Positions 23,661-31,866 of a stretch of DNA of 41,453 bases are shown piece by piece (the first letter of the stretch is position 1; every line of letters begins with the position of its first letter). The notes below the pieces were generated by a model. That model did not search any database, was not told where the DNA came from, and worked only from the letters and a program-made list of their open reading frames with translations. The position numbers and the translations under genes are program-made. The stretch is from Chitinophagaceae bacterium (GTDB lineage Bacteria; Bacteroidota; Bacteroidia; Chitinophagales; Chitinophagaceae). Where the stretch lies: the NCBI GenBank assembly GCA_947371755.1, contig CANBQT010000026.1, positions 1 to 41,453 on the forward strand, in the 5' to 3' direction.

Positions 23661-24728
23661 ATGAAGAGTTTTGGTTGGTTCATCTTATGTTTCTTTACCC
23701 TATCTGCTATAGCGCAGGACCGCCTTGTTGTGTCTGGTACTGGAACCAACCTTTATGTGGCTAAAATAATGACCGGACCTCAATCGCTGCTTAGTGTTTC
23801 TGATCAGTATAATGTGCCACTGAGCGTTTTAGCTAAGTTGAATGGTTTAACGATCAATTTCGAATTAAGAAAAGGAGATGAGCTAAAGATTCCTTTGATA
23901 CGTGATAATTTTTATCAGAGAAATATTATTGGGAAATTCCAACCTGTATATCATGTTTTTAAAGCAGGTGAAACCTTAGTCAAACTTGCAATTAAATACA
24001 ATAACATCCATATCGATTCTCTGAGACATTGGAATAATTTACCAGACGAAATTGTAGTGGATAGTAAGCCATTAGCCATTGGATTTATCAGTAATAAAAA
24101 AGCACAATTTGCTACAGCTGCCTATCAAGCAATTGCTTATGATACCTTACCCAATCCCAATGTTCTTGATGCGGCTAAGTTCGGCGCAAAAGAATTGAAA
24201 GGGGAGCTCAAGCCCAAACCGGTTCCGGTACCTATGCCTCCTGCAATTTTGCCAGTGACAGCTGCTAATAATCCACCAAGCAAGGAGCTGGCCAATAAAA
24301 GTCAAACAACCAATACAGTTGGGTTTATCAATAAAAAACCATTATTAGTTTCCCCTACATTGGTTCAAACCGAAGGGGATTTTAGTTACCGTCCAAGATC
24401 CAATGACGAAGGCTTTTTTGCTCACACATATTATCAGCGCGTAAAAGATCGGGCTTATCAGGCTATTACAGGTGACGCTTCTATATTTAAAACCATCAGT
24501 GGATGGAACGACCGAAAGTTTTATGTTTTGATCAACGAAATTATTCCGGGCACCATTGTCCGGATTACTTCTTCCAATAAGAAAAGTATTTGTGCTAAAG
24601 TACTAGGGCCTTTACCTGAGACAAAAGGTGCATCCGGATTAGTGATTCGTATGAGCAATGCAGCAGCAGCAGCATTGGGAGTAGAAGATCAGCGATTTAT
24701 TGTTTCCATCACATATGTAGAATATTAA
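23661..24728 (+). CDS. Exported LysM protein with C-terminal double-psi beta-barrel (RlpA-like)
   Basis: A 355-residue exported protein. It has a signal peptide (1-18, AIA before Gln19), LysM-like units at about 40-80 (VSDQYNVPLSVLAKLNGL) and 96-143 (YHVFKAGETLVKLAIKYNN), and a Pro-rich linker (180-210). The C-terminal domain (about 250-352) has GTIVRITSSNKKSICAKVLG and GLVIRMSNAAAAALGV, typical of the RlpA/barwin double-psi barrel. LysM units bind peptidoglycan glycan chains. The barrel may bind or cleave peptidoglycan, but I see no confident catalytic Asp/His pair. It is followed by a rhodanese-thioredoxin lipoprotein 18 bases away. Confidence 0.82.
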   Translation: MKSFGWFILCFFTLSAIAQDRLVVSGTGTNLYVAKIMTGPQSLLSVSDQYNVPLSVLAKLNGLTINFELRKGDELKIPLIRDNFYQRNIIGKFQPVYHVFKAGETLVKLAIKYNNIHIDSLRHWNNLPDEIVVDSKPLAIGFISNKKAQFATAAYQAIAYDTLPNPNVLDAAKFGAKELKGELKPKPVPVPMPPAILPVTAANNPPSKELANKSQTTNTVGFINKKPLLVSPTLVQTEGDFSYRPRSNDEGFFAHTYYQRVKDRAYQAITGDASIFKTISGWNDRKFYVLINEIIPGTIVRITSSNKKSICAKVLGPLPETKGASGLVIRMSNAAAAALGVEDQRFIVSITYVEY

Positions 24729-24746
24729 CTTTTATAATCCGTCAAA

Positions 24747-25442
24747 ATGAAAAAAATCTTTGCAGTTTTATTGGTTGTTGCCAGTTTTTATTCATGTAAT
24801 TCCGATGCTCAAAATACATCGATGGATAGTAAGTCTTTTGAGGCAGCCATGAATAGCGGTACCTACCAATTACTGGATGTTAGAACAGCTGGAGAATATC
24901 AATCAGGACATTTGAAAAATTCTTTACAAGCCGATTGGAATAATCAAGATCAATTTCTTGACAGGATCAAATACTTAGACAGATCAAAACCATTGTTGGT
25001 GTACTGTGCTTCAGGTGTAAGGAGTGGCAACGCTGCTCAATACTTAACAAGCAATGGATTTAAGACAGTAACGAACTTAAAGGGTGGTTTAAATGCGTGG
25101 AAATTAGAAGGTAAGGCAGTTGAATCTGCGGGTAATATTCCACAACTAACCATTGATGCCTATAATGTATCGACTAAACAAGCCACAACTGTATTGGTTG
25201 ATTTTGGTGCAGAATGGTGCCCTCCCTGCAAAAAAATGGAACCCATCTTAAAGAATATACAAGCAGACAAAAGCTTACAATTTACTTTTGTTAAAGTAGA
25301 TGGAGGTAATGATATCGATGTGATGAAAGCCAATCAGGTTAGTGCTTTACCAGTTTTTATCATTTATAAAAACGGGAAAGAAGTCTGGCGCAAGCAAGGG
25401 GTTGTAGATGAGCTAGAGTTAAAAAAGCTACTAGCTAAATAA
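24747..25442 (+). CDS. Rhodanese-thioredoxin fusion lipoprotein
   Basis: A 231-residue two-domain protein. A lipobox-like FYSC (Cys17) ends a short hydrophobic leader. A rhodanese domain (about 28-122) carries the active-site Cys87 in the loop CASGVRSG. A thioredoxin domain (about 133-231) has WCPPC (Cys158, Cys161) and the cis-Pro202 (SALPVF). The set suggests periplasmic sulfur transfer plus disulfide exchange, with thioredoxin reducing the persulfide or acting in disulfide quality control. Convergent with fmt, with only 1 base between stops and no room for a terminator. Confidence 0.88.
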   Translation: MKKIFAVLLVVASFYSCNSDAQNTSMDSKSFEAAMNSGTYQLLDVRTAGEYQSGHLKNSLQADWNNQDQFLDRIKYLDRSKPLLVYCASGVRSGNAAQYLTSNGFKTVTNLKGGLNAWKLEGKAVESAGNIPQLTIDAYNVSTKQATTVLVDFGAEWCPPCKKMEPILKNIQADKSLQFTFVKVDGGNDIDVMKANQVSALPVFIIYKNGKEVWRKQGVVDELELKKLLAK

Positions 25443-25443
25443 T

Positions 25444-26412
25444 TTAAGGTTGGGCATTGGCTAAACGATAACCTCTCAAAAAATCTTCGGTAAGCATTCT
25501 TTTTTTGCCCTCTAATTGAAGGTCCAATAAGTGGATATAACCATCCTCTGCAGCAATTTTTAAAAATGTTTTTCCGTCGCTAAATACAGCACCGGGTATT
25601 TCTTTTGTTGTGCTGTATTCTTTTTTGCTTTTATAGATTTTCAAAATCTTATCATCCAGTTTTGAAAGTGCACCTGGAAATGGAGAAAGACCTCGAATGA
25701 AATTGTGGATACTATCTATCGGTTTATTCCAATTGATGACACAGTTTTCTGTAAAAAGTTTCGGTGCGTGTTTTAGATCTGATTCATTTAAAAGGGAAGA
25801 TTGTTGCGTTTCTTTTAATGAATGCTCCGCAATACCTCTAACAGTTTCCACTAAAACAGAAGCTCCAATATCTTTCATCTTATCATGAACTTCACCTGTG
25901 GTATCATCTGGTTCGATCGGAAAACTTTTTTGCAGTAGTATGTCGCCAGTATCTATGGCATGTTGTAATTTAAAAGTAGTAACGCCAGTTTCTTTCTCAC
26001 CATTGATCACCGCCCAATGAATAGGTGCGGCCCCTCTGTATTGTGGTAATAATGAGCCGTGTAAATTAATCGTACCCATTGCTGGCATATCCCAAACTAT
26101 TTCAGGTAGCATTCGAAATGCCACTACAATTTGTAAGTCTGCTTTTAATGCTCGTAATGCAGCAATAAATTCCGGGTTTTTTAATTTTTCGGGTTGCAAT
26201 ATGTGTAAGCCCTTTTCTACAGCATATTTTTTTACAGCACTCTCTGTTAATTTCATTCCTCTGCCTGCAGGTTTATCTGGTGCAGTAATTACCCCAACTA
26301 TGTTGCAACCTGCATCTACCAATGCTGCCAGAGAGCCAACCGCAAATTCGGGAGTTCCCATAAAAATGATACGCAAATCTTGGATCAACTTTTTTTCTTT
26401 ACCAGCATTCAT
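25444..26412 (-). CDS. fmt: Methionyl-tRNA formyltransferase
   Basis: A 322-residue Fmt with the N-terminal IIFMGTPEFAVGSL, the catalytic Asn116 and His118 in INLHGSLLPQYRGAAPIHWA, and Asp154 in the downstream AIDTGDILLQ. The C-terminal tRNA-binding barrel follows (about 215-322). It transfers a formyl group from 10-formyl-tetrahydrofolate to Met-tRNA for translation start. Unlike many genomes, def is not adjacent. It lies 19 bases after the NamZ-like gene on the same strand and is probably co-transcribed. Confidence 0.97.
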   Translation of the reverse strand: MNAGKEKKLIQDLRIIFMGTPEFAVGSLAALVDAGCNIVGVITAPDKPAGRGMKLTESAVKKYAVEKGLHILQPEKLKNPEFIAALRALKADLQIVVAFRMLPEIVWDMPAMGTINLHGSLLPQYRGAAPIHWAVINGEKETGVTTFKLQHAIDTGDILLQKSFPIEPDDTTGEVHDKMKDIGASVLVETVRGIAEHSLKETQQSSLLNESDLKHAPKLFTENCVINWNKPIDSIHNFIRGLSPFPGALSKLDDKILKIYKSKKEYSTTKEIPGAVFSDGKTFLKIAAEDGYIHLLDLQLEGKKRMLTEDFLRGYRLANAQP

Positions 26413-26431
26413 AGCGCGAAGATAAACTTAG

Positions 26432-27688
26432 CTATTCAAAATCGGGATAGAGTAAATATTTCTTTCTGATGGCTTTAAAAGCTTTCAATTTTGGTTCCCA
26501 GCTTTTTCTTATTTCAGCTTCAGATGTACCTGCTCTGATTTGTTCCATGAAGTCTTTATTGCCAGCTAATTTGTTGAAATAATAGGCTGTTGGCTTGTCT
26601 GTAGATGGTTTTAAGAAAAAAGCTTCTTTGTCAGGAAATTGCTGATAGGCTTTGATAATCCATTGGATCTGAACTTTAGCATCTATTTGTTTTAAAACAG
26701 ATGCATTGGTGCCGGAAAGATTCCATCCATAACATATTTGATCTTTTAATTTGGGTTCTTTAGCTCCTTCTCTACTAGTAGGCGTGAAAGAAAATAGCGT
26801 TTTCGGAAGCTTTGGCGAACCAAAAATTGCAAATGGATGATCTGTTCCTCGGCCTTCACTTAAAGAAGTTCCTTCAAAAAAACAAGTGCTGCCATACCAG
26901 TAAATAGAACTCATGTCTGGTAAATTAGGAGAAGGCTTGATGGGTAATTCATATTTTGATTTATGCGTATAATTTTCACAAGGAATGACTATTAAATGTG
27001 ACCGTTTTTCTTTTGAATTAAAACTTGCATATTTTTCATTGGCTGCAGCATTCAGCCATTTTTCTCCAGCTATCATAATAGCATATTCACCTATCGTCAT
27101 TCCATAAACCACTGGAACAGGTTGCTTGCCTACAAAACTTTTGTAGGCCGTATCTAACACTGGTCCGTCAACATAAAATCCATTTGGATTGGGTCGATCA
27201 AGGATGATCAATGGTTTGTTATTTTCAAAAGCCGTTTCAATGAATTCCTGTAAAGAAGAAATATAGGTATAGTAGCGCAATCCTACATCCTGAATATCAA
27301 AAAGTAAAATATCAATATCTTTTAGGTCATCTGCAGAAGGGTGGCTTTTTTTCCCATAAAGAGAAATAACCGGAATGCCTGTTGCTGCATCTTTAAAACT
27401 ATTTATATCTTCCCCGGCATCGGCTTTTCCCCTAAATCCGTGTTCTGGTGCAAAAGCCACAACTATATTTACTCCCAACTTTTTTAGAGAATCAACCAAA
27501 TGGGTGTTGCCGATGGTAGCAGTATGATTGGCAAATACACACACTCTTTTGTTCTTAAGCAGGGGTAAGTATATGTTAGTTCGATAGGCAGCTGGTCTGA
27601 TCTGTTTGCTGTTATTTTGGGTATTACTTTGGGTATTTGCTATTAAAACGAATAGGAGAATCGTAAAGCCCAATATTGATTTCTTCAT
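26432..27688 (-). CDS. DUF1343 / NamZ-like exo-beta-N-acetylmuramidase
   Basis: A 418-residue exported protein with a signal peptide (about 1-19). It carries the DUF1343 hallmarks: VFANHTATIGN (His55), AFAPEHGFRGKADAG with Glu82 and His83, GIPVISLYGKKSHPS, LLFDIQDVGLRYYTYI, RPNPNGFYVDGPVLD, and FFEGTSLSEGRGTDHPF. The family includes NamZ of Bacillus and Tannerella, which releases terminal N-acetylmuramic acid from peptidoglycan fragments. It would act in the periplasm in cell-wall recycling. The dipeptide epimerase at 14284 could serve the same purpose, although the two are far apart. Confidence 0.9.
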   Translation of the reverse strand: MKKSILGFTILLFVLIANTQSNTQNNSKQIRPAAYRTNIYLPLLKNKRVCVFANHTATIGNTHLVDSLKKLGVNIVVAFAPEHGFRGKADAGEDINSFKDAATGIPVISLYGKKSHPSADDLKDIDILLFDIQDVGLRYYTYISSLQEFIETAFENNKPLIILDRPNPNGFYVDGPVLDTAYKSFVGKQPVPVVYGMTIGEYAIMIAGEKWLNAAANEKYASFNSKEKRSHLIVIPCENYTHKSKYELPIKPSPNLPDMSSIYWYGSTCFFEGTSLSEGRGTDHPFAIFGSPKLPKTLFSFTPTSREGAKEPKLKDQICYGWNLSGTNASVLKQIDAKVQIQWIIKAYQQFPDKEAFFLKPSTDKPTAYYFNKLAGNKDFMEQIRAGTSEAEIRKSWEPKLKAFKAIRKKYLLYPDFE

Positions 27689-27750
27689 GAAAACTGTCTT
27701 TGTAACCGAAAGTTAACTAAAAATACTTCCGGATTTTTGTTTTAGGATTG

Positions 27751-27758
27751 TACTTTTG
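27751..27758 (+). promoter_or_regulatory. -7 element (TACTTTTG) for the FKBP gene
   Basis: An exact TAnnTTTG followed by CCCC, 64 bases before the ATG at 27823. It shows that an in-frame upstream TTG at 27748 is not the real start. Confidence 0.5.
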
Positions 27759-27822
27759 CCCCGGAAATCGGAATTCCTTACAGTATACTGAGCTCCACAT
27801 TTTTCAATTACAAATAATAAAC

Positions 27823-28275
27823 ATGCAACAAGTTAAAAAAGGTGATACTGTAAAAGTGCATTATCATGGTAAATTAACCGATGGTTCCACATTTGATTCT
27901 TCAGAGGGACGCGAACCATTGGAATTTGAAGTGGGCAGTGGAATGGTGATTCCAGGTTTTGATGACGGTGTTACTGGAATGGTGATAGGTGAGAAAAAAA
28001 CAATCCAGATACCCAATGCAGAAGCATATGGTCCTAAACAGGAAGATATGATCATGGAATTCCCTAAGGATCGTTTTCCAGCTGATATGGTTCCTGAAGT
28101 AGGAATGCAATTGAATATGAGCAATGGCTCTGGACAAAATTTTCCGGTGGTAATTGTTGATGTACGTGATGAAGTGGTGATCTTAGATGCTAACCATCCT
28201 TTGGCTGGTCAGGATCTTATTTTTGATTTGGAATTAGTAGCTATCGATGCAAAGAGCATGATCATTATGCCTTAA
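27823..28275 (+). CDS. SlyD-type FKBP peptidyl-prolyl isomerase
   Basis: A 150-residue FKBP of the SlyD class: KKGDTVKVHYHGKLTDGSTF, GSGMVIPGFDDGVTGM, then an inserted flap domain (about 70-125) and the class signature DANHPLAGQDLIFDLELVAI. It combines prolyl isomerase and chaperone activity in the cytosol. The His-rich metal-binding tail of E. coli SlyD is absent. The ATG at 27823 is chosen over an upstream TTG because it starts exactly at the family N-terminus and lies downstream of the -7 element. A strong terminator follows. Confidence 0.92.
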   Translation: MQQVKKGDTVKVHYHGKLTDGSTFDSSEGREPLEFEVGSGMVIPGFDDGVTGMVIGEKKTIQIPNAEAYGPKQEDMIMEFPKDRFPADMVPEVGMQLNMSNGSGQNFPVVIVDVRDEVVILDANHPLAGQDLIFDLELVAIDAKSMIIMP

Positions 28276-28292
28276 TCGTATCTGATATTATG

Positions 28293-28324
28293 AAAAGCCT
28301 CTGAGAAATCAGAGGCTTTTTTTT
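28293..28324 (+). terminator. Terminator of the FKBP gene
   Basis: AAAAGCCTCTGA (28293-28304) pairs with TCAGAGGCTTTT (28309-28320) around a GAAA tetraloop, followed by more T. Confidence 0.93.
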
Positions 28325-28360
28325 GAACTTCCCATTTTTTGTATCGGCCATTGCAAACAC

Positions 28361-28368
28361 TATCTTGC
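28361..28368 (+). promoter_or_regulatory. Variant -7 element (TATCTTGC) before pepT
   Basis: A TAnnTTGC word 14 bases before the pepT ATG at 28383, predicting a very short leader. It also lies inside the upstream extension from the TTG at 28323, which supports the ATG at 28383 as the true start. Confidence 0.3.
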
Positions 28369-28382
28369 ATGAAATAATAGCT

Positions 28383-29630
28383 ATGGCTTTTGAATATGAT
28401 TTTACTGTTATGGAAAGATTTCTGCGTTATGTACAAATTGATACGCAAAGCGATCCGAATAGTCAAACACATCCCAGCACAGAAAAACAGAAAACACTTT
28501 CTAGTTTATTAGCCCATGAATTGCAATCAATGGGTTTGTATGATGCACATGCTGATGAATATGGGTATGTCTATGCCAGCATTGCTGCTACTAGTGATAA
28601 AGAAGTTCCTACTATTTGTTTTTGTGCGCATATTGATACGGCACCTGATTGTAGCGGCACCGATGTAAAACCCTTGGTGCATCATTATTATAATGGTGCA
28701 GATATTATTTTGCCTGATGATCCTACTCAAATTATCAGTAGTACAAAGTATCCTTACTTATTGAATCATTTAAATAAAACCATCATTACGGCTAGTGGTA
28801 AAACCTTGTTAGGTGGCGACGATAAAGCAGGTGTTTCCATTATTATGGATATGGCAAATTATCTGATACAACATCCAGAAATTCCACATGGCAATATTCG
28901 CATTTTATTTACACCTGACGAAGAAGTTGGAAGAGGAACGGATAAACTTGATATGGTTAAACTTGGAGCTGATTTTGGTTATACATTAGACGGTGGCGCA
29001 TTGGGCGATTTTGAAGATGAAACTTTTAGCGCAGACGCAGCAATCATAACGATCAATGGTGTGATAGCGCATCCTGGGGATGGAAAAAATAAATTGGTGA
29101 ATGCTTTGAAAATAGGCGGTGAAATATTGGCTGCCTTGCCTAAGCATGAATGGAGCCCGGAAACCACATCCGGTAAAGAAGGTTTCGTGCATCCTGTATC
29201 CTTTGAAGGCGGATCAGAAAAAGCGGTGATAGAATTTATTGTCAGAGATTTCGATAGCCATCAACTAGCGGACTATGAACAAAGATTAAAAAGCATCGCT
29301 GAGCAGGAATTGCTGCAATACCCAAATGCTACCATGCAGTTTGAAGTAAGGGAGCAATACCGTAATATGAAAGAAGTGTTGGATAAATATCCAGCAGTGA
29401 GTCTTTACGCAATGGAAGCGTATCAAAGACTTGGAATCAGTTTGCACAATATTCCTATCCGGGGTGGTACAGATGGTAGCAGGCTCAGTTTTTTGGGTTT
29501 GCCCTGTGCCAATATTTTTACAGGTATGCAAGCCATTCATAGTAAACACGAATGGATTGGTGTTAGCGATATGCAAGATGCCGTAAGGGTTTTAATAGAA
29601 TTAGTTCAGGTTTGGGAGTTACATGGATAG
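28383..29630 (+). CDS. pepT: Peptidase T (tripeptide aminopeptidase)
   Basis: A 415-residue M20 metallopeptidase. Zinc ligands and catalytic residues are visible: CAHIDTAPD (His83, Asp85), GGDDKAG (Asp146), TPDEEVGRG (Glu180, Glu181), DGGALGDFEDE and AIHSKHEWI (His). The RGGTDGSRLSFLGLP segment is typical of PepT. It removes N-terminal residues from tripeptides in the cytosol. An upstream TTG at 28323 is open but encodes a poorly conserved extension; the ATG gives the normal family length. Confidence 0.95.
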   Translation: MAFEYDFTVMERFLRYVQIDTQSDPNSQTHPSTEKQKTLSSLLAHELQSMGLYDAHADEYGYVYASIAATSDKEVPTICFCAHIDTAPDCSGTDVKPLVHHYYNGADIILPDDPTQIISSTKYPYLLNHLNKTIITASGKTLLGGDDKAGVSIIMDMANYLIQHPEIPHGNIRILFTPDEEVGRGTDKLDMVKLGADFGYTLDGGALGDFEDETFSADAAIITINGVIAHPGDGKNKLVNALKIGGEILAALPKHEWSPETTSGKEGFVHPVSFEGGSEKAVIEFIVRDFDSHQLADYEQRLKSIAEQELLQYPNATMQFEVREQYRNMKEVLDKYPAVSLYAMEAYQRLGISLHNIPIRGGTDGSRLSFLGLPCANIFTGMQAIHSKHEWIGVSDMQDAVRVLIELVQVWELHG

Positions 29631-29691
29631 TGTAATATTATTTATCTTCTGACGACTCATTATTTACTTAACTTACAATAAAATATATTTT

Positions 29692-30621
29692 ATGAATTTC
29701 CTACTCGATTTTTGGTGGGTCATTGTTTTGGCATTCATTGTTTTTAGTGGATTGGTAACTGTTAACCAGGGAACTATCGCAGTGATTACTTTATTTGGAA
29801 AGTATCGCCGTATTCTGCGCCCTGGACTTAATTTTAAATTACCTATCCTGGAGCAGGTTTTTAAAACAGTGAGCATTCAAAACCGTTCTGTGGAATTAGA
29901 ATTCCAGGCTGTTACATTAGACCAGGCAAATGTTTATTTTAAAAGCATGCTGCTCTATTCTGTAATTAATCAGGATGAAGAATCAATTAAAAATGTGGCA
30001 TTTAAATTTATTAGCGATAAAGATTTGATGCAAGCACTGATTCGTACGGTGGAAGGCAGTATTCGCGGATTCGTTGCTACTAAAAAGCAAGCTGAAATCT
30101 TATTGCAACGTAAAGAGATAGTGGAGTTCGTAAAAGAACAGATCGACCAATCTTTGGAAGCATGGGGATATCATTTACAGGATTTGCAGATCAATGATAT
30201 CACTTTCGATCAGGCCATCATGGAAAGTATGAGTAGGGTAGTTGCCAGTAATAACCTGAAAGCTGCTGCAGAAAATGAAGGACAGGCATTATTGATCACT
30301 AAAACCAAAGCAGCAGAAGCTGAGGGTAATGCCATTAAAATTGCTGCAGAAGCAGAGCGTGAAGCAGCTCGTTTACGTGGTCAGGGTGTTGCATTATTCC
30401 GGGAGGAAGTGGCCAAGGGTATGAGCCAGGCAGCAGAACAAATGAAACAAGCTAATTTAGATACCAATGTGATATTATTCAGTATGTGGACTGAAGCTAT
30501 TAAAAATTTCGCTGAATTGGGCAAAGGCAATATGCTGTTTTTGGACGGAAGTCCGGAGGGAATGCAAAAAACTATGCATCAGATCATGGGAATGGTGAAG
30601 ATGGATACCGATAAAAAGTAG
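29692..30621 (+). CDS. SPFH/band-7 membrane protein (stomatin-like)
   Basis: A 309-residue protein with one N-terminal membrane anchor (about 3-22) and an SPFH domain: VNQGTIAVITLFGKYRRILR, PGLNFKLPILEQVF and the QNRSVELEFQAVTLD strand. A long Ala/Glu-rich coiled-coil (about 200-260, KAAEAEGNAIKIAAEAEREA) drives oligomerisation. Such proteins form ring-like membrane microdomains and often regulate a protease. No NfeD partner gene is adjacent. It lies 61 bases after pepT and has its own terminator. Confidence 0.92.
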   Translation: MNFLLDFWWVIVLAFIVFSGLVTVNQGTIAVITLFGKYRRILRPGLNFKLPILEQVFKTVSIQNRSVELEFQAVTLDQANVYFKSMLLYSVINQDEESIKNVAFKFISDKDLMQALIRTVEGSIRGFVATKKQAEILLQRKEIVEFVKEQIDQSLEAWGYHLQDLQINDITFDQAIMESMSRVVASNNLKAAAENEGQALLITKTKAAEAEGNAIKIAAEAEREAARLRGQGVALFREEVAKGMSQAAEQMKQANLDTNVILFSMWTEAIKNFAELGKGNMLFLDGSPEGMQKTMHQIMGMVKMDTDKK

Positions 30622-30659
30622 GGTTAGCTGAGGAATCTCATTTTTTAAACCTTTTTGTG

Positions 30660-30695
30660 CAAAAGCTTTCCTAAAAAAGAAAGCTTTTGTGTTTT
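30660..30695 (+). terminator. Terminator after the SPFH gene
   Basis: CAAAAGCTTTC (30660-30670) pairs with GAAAGCTTTTG (30679-30689) around a CTAAAAAA loop, followed by TGTTTTT. Confidence 0.85.
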
Positions 30696-30760
30696 TATTC
30701 ACAGCAGTACTGTTCTTTTGTAGAAGCATTAATTTTAAGTTCACCTAAATTGATATTGAG

Positions 30761-31441
30761 ATGTTTGATCTCCTTCAGATAGATACGCTACAAAAAGCAG
30801 CAGCTGCACTACCAGTGCCCGAAAAAATTTCGATGTGGAATTTATTGGAAAAGGGTGGGTTTATCATGTACCCTCTGTACCTCTTACTGGCAGTAGCTAT
30901 TTTTGTTTTTACAGAACGTTTAATTGCTATTCGCAAGGCATCCAGAATAGATGATAATTTTATGCGTATTATACGTGATAATATTATTACTGGAAATGTA
31001 AGTGCTGCCAGGAGTTTAACAAGAAATACCAATAATCCAGTTGCCCGAATGATAGATAAAGGCATTCAGAGAATTGGAAAACCAATTGATGCCATAGAGA
31101 AGAGCATGGAAAATGTTGGGAAACTTGAAATGTATCAAATGGAAAAAAATCTGTCGATCCTTTCTTTGATTGCAGGTATTGCACCGATGTTTGGATTCCT
31201 GGGTACAATTATTGGAATGGTACAATTATTCTATGGAATTGCTTCAACTGGTGAGTATACTTTGAATACCATTGCAGGAGGGATTTATACCAAAATGATC
31301 ACCTCAGGAACTGGACTCATCATCGGTTTGATAGCTTATGTGGCGCATAATTTTTTAAGTACTCAGATCGATAAGACCGTTAATAAAATGGAAATGGCAA
31401 GCGCCGAATTTATGGACATTTTACAGGAACCAACTAGATAA
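30761..31441 (+). CDS. MotA/TolQ/ExbB proton-channel family protein
   Basis: A 226-residue inner-membrane protein with three membrane segments (about 33-52, 132-156, 172-198). The core is LIAGIAPMFGFLGTIIGMVQ and the third helix SGTGLIIGLIAYVAHNF, the pore-lining ExbB/TolQ signature. The ExbD-like partner follows by 20 bases. Together they would use proton flow to drive TonB or Tol function. The TonB-dependent receptor in this window would need such a motor, though a specific link is not shown. Confidence 0.93.
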   Translation: MFDLLQIDTLQKAAAALPVPEKISMWNLLEKGGFIMYPLYLLLAVAIFVFTERLIAIRKASRIDDNFMRIIRDNIITGNVSAARSLTRNTNNPVARMIDKGIQRIGKPIDAIEKSMENVGKLEMYQMEKNLSILSLIAGIAPMFGFLGTIIGMVQLFYGIASTGEYTLNTIAGGIYTKMITSGTGLIIGLIAYVAHNFLSTQIDKTVNKMEMASAEFMDILQEPTR

Positions 31442-31461
31442 TCTGTTCTAATTTCAATCCA

Positions 31462-31866
31462 ATGAACATTCGTAAAAAACTTAGAAATCATCCAGAGGTA
31501 CATACCGGTGCATTGAACGATATTTTGTTCATCCTGCTATTATTTTTTCTGATTGTTTCTACCTTGGCAAACCCGAATGTGATCAAGGTTTCTAACCCTA
31601 AAGCCAAGAGCGATACCAAGTCCAAACAGACTGTAGTTATTACTATTGATAAAGACCAGCAAATTTATTTAGGTTCCAAAAAAATGGGGATCAACGAATT
31701 AGAGCCGGAGTTGAAATTATTCTTAGCAAAGGAAACAGATAAACCTTCCGTGGTGATCAATGGAGATAGTACTTCACATTTAGGTACTTCAATAAAAGTA
31801 ATGCAGATCATTAAAAAGTTAGGTGCCACACCCGTGATGGCAGTAGACAATAATGGAGCACATTAA
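31462..31866 (+). CDS. ExbD/TolR family biopolymer transport protein
   Basis: A 134-residue protein with a short cytosolic start, a single membrane helix bearing the essential Asp20 (ALNDILFILLLFFLIVSTL), and a periplasmic domain (about 50-130) ending in the family's IMQIIKKLGATPVMAV. It pairs with ExbB in the energising motor. No second ExbD, TonB or TolB gene is nearby. Its last 4 bases overlap the 3' end of the convergent prmC gene. Confidence 0.92.
   Translation: MNIRKKLRNHPEVHTGALNDILFILLLFFLIVSTLANPNVIKVSNPKAKSDTKSKQTVVITIDKDQQIYLGSKKMGINELEPELKLFLAKETDKPSVVINGDSTSHLGTSIKVMQIIKKLGATPVMAVDNNGAH

Noticed and set aside
14284..27688. Dipeptide epimerase and NamZ-like muramidase as one peptidoglycan recycling cluster
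   Set aside because: They lie more than 11 kb apart with unrelated genes between; a shared pathway is possible but not a genomic cluster.
27748..27822. Upstream TTG extension of the FKBP gene
   Set aside because: It overlaps the TACTTTTG promoter word and adds residues not seen in the family; the ATG at 27823 is better.
28323..28382. Upstream TTG extension of pepT
   Set aside because: It begins at the end of the FKBP terminator and overlaps a -7 word; the ATG at 28383 gives normal length.
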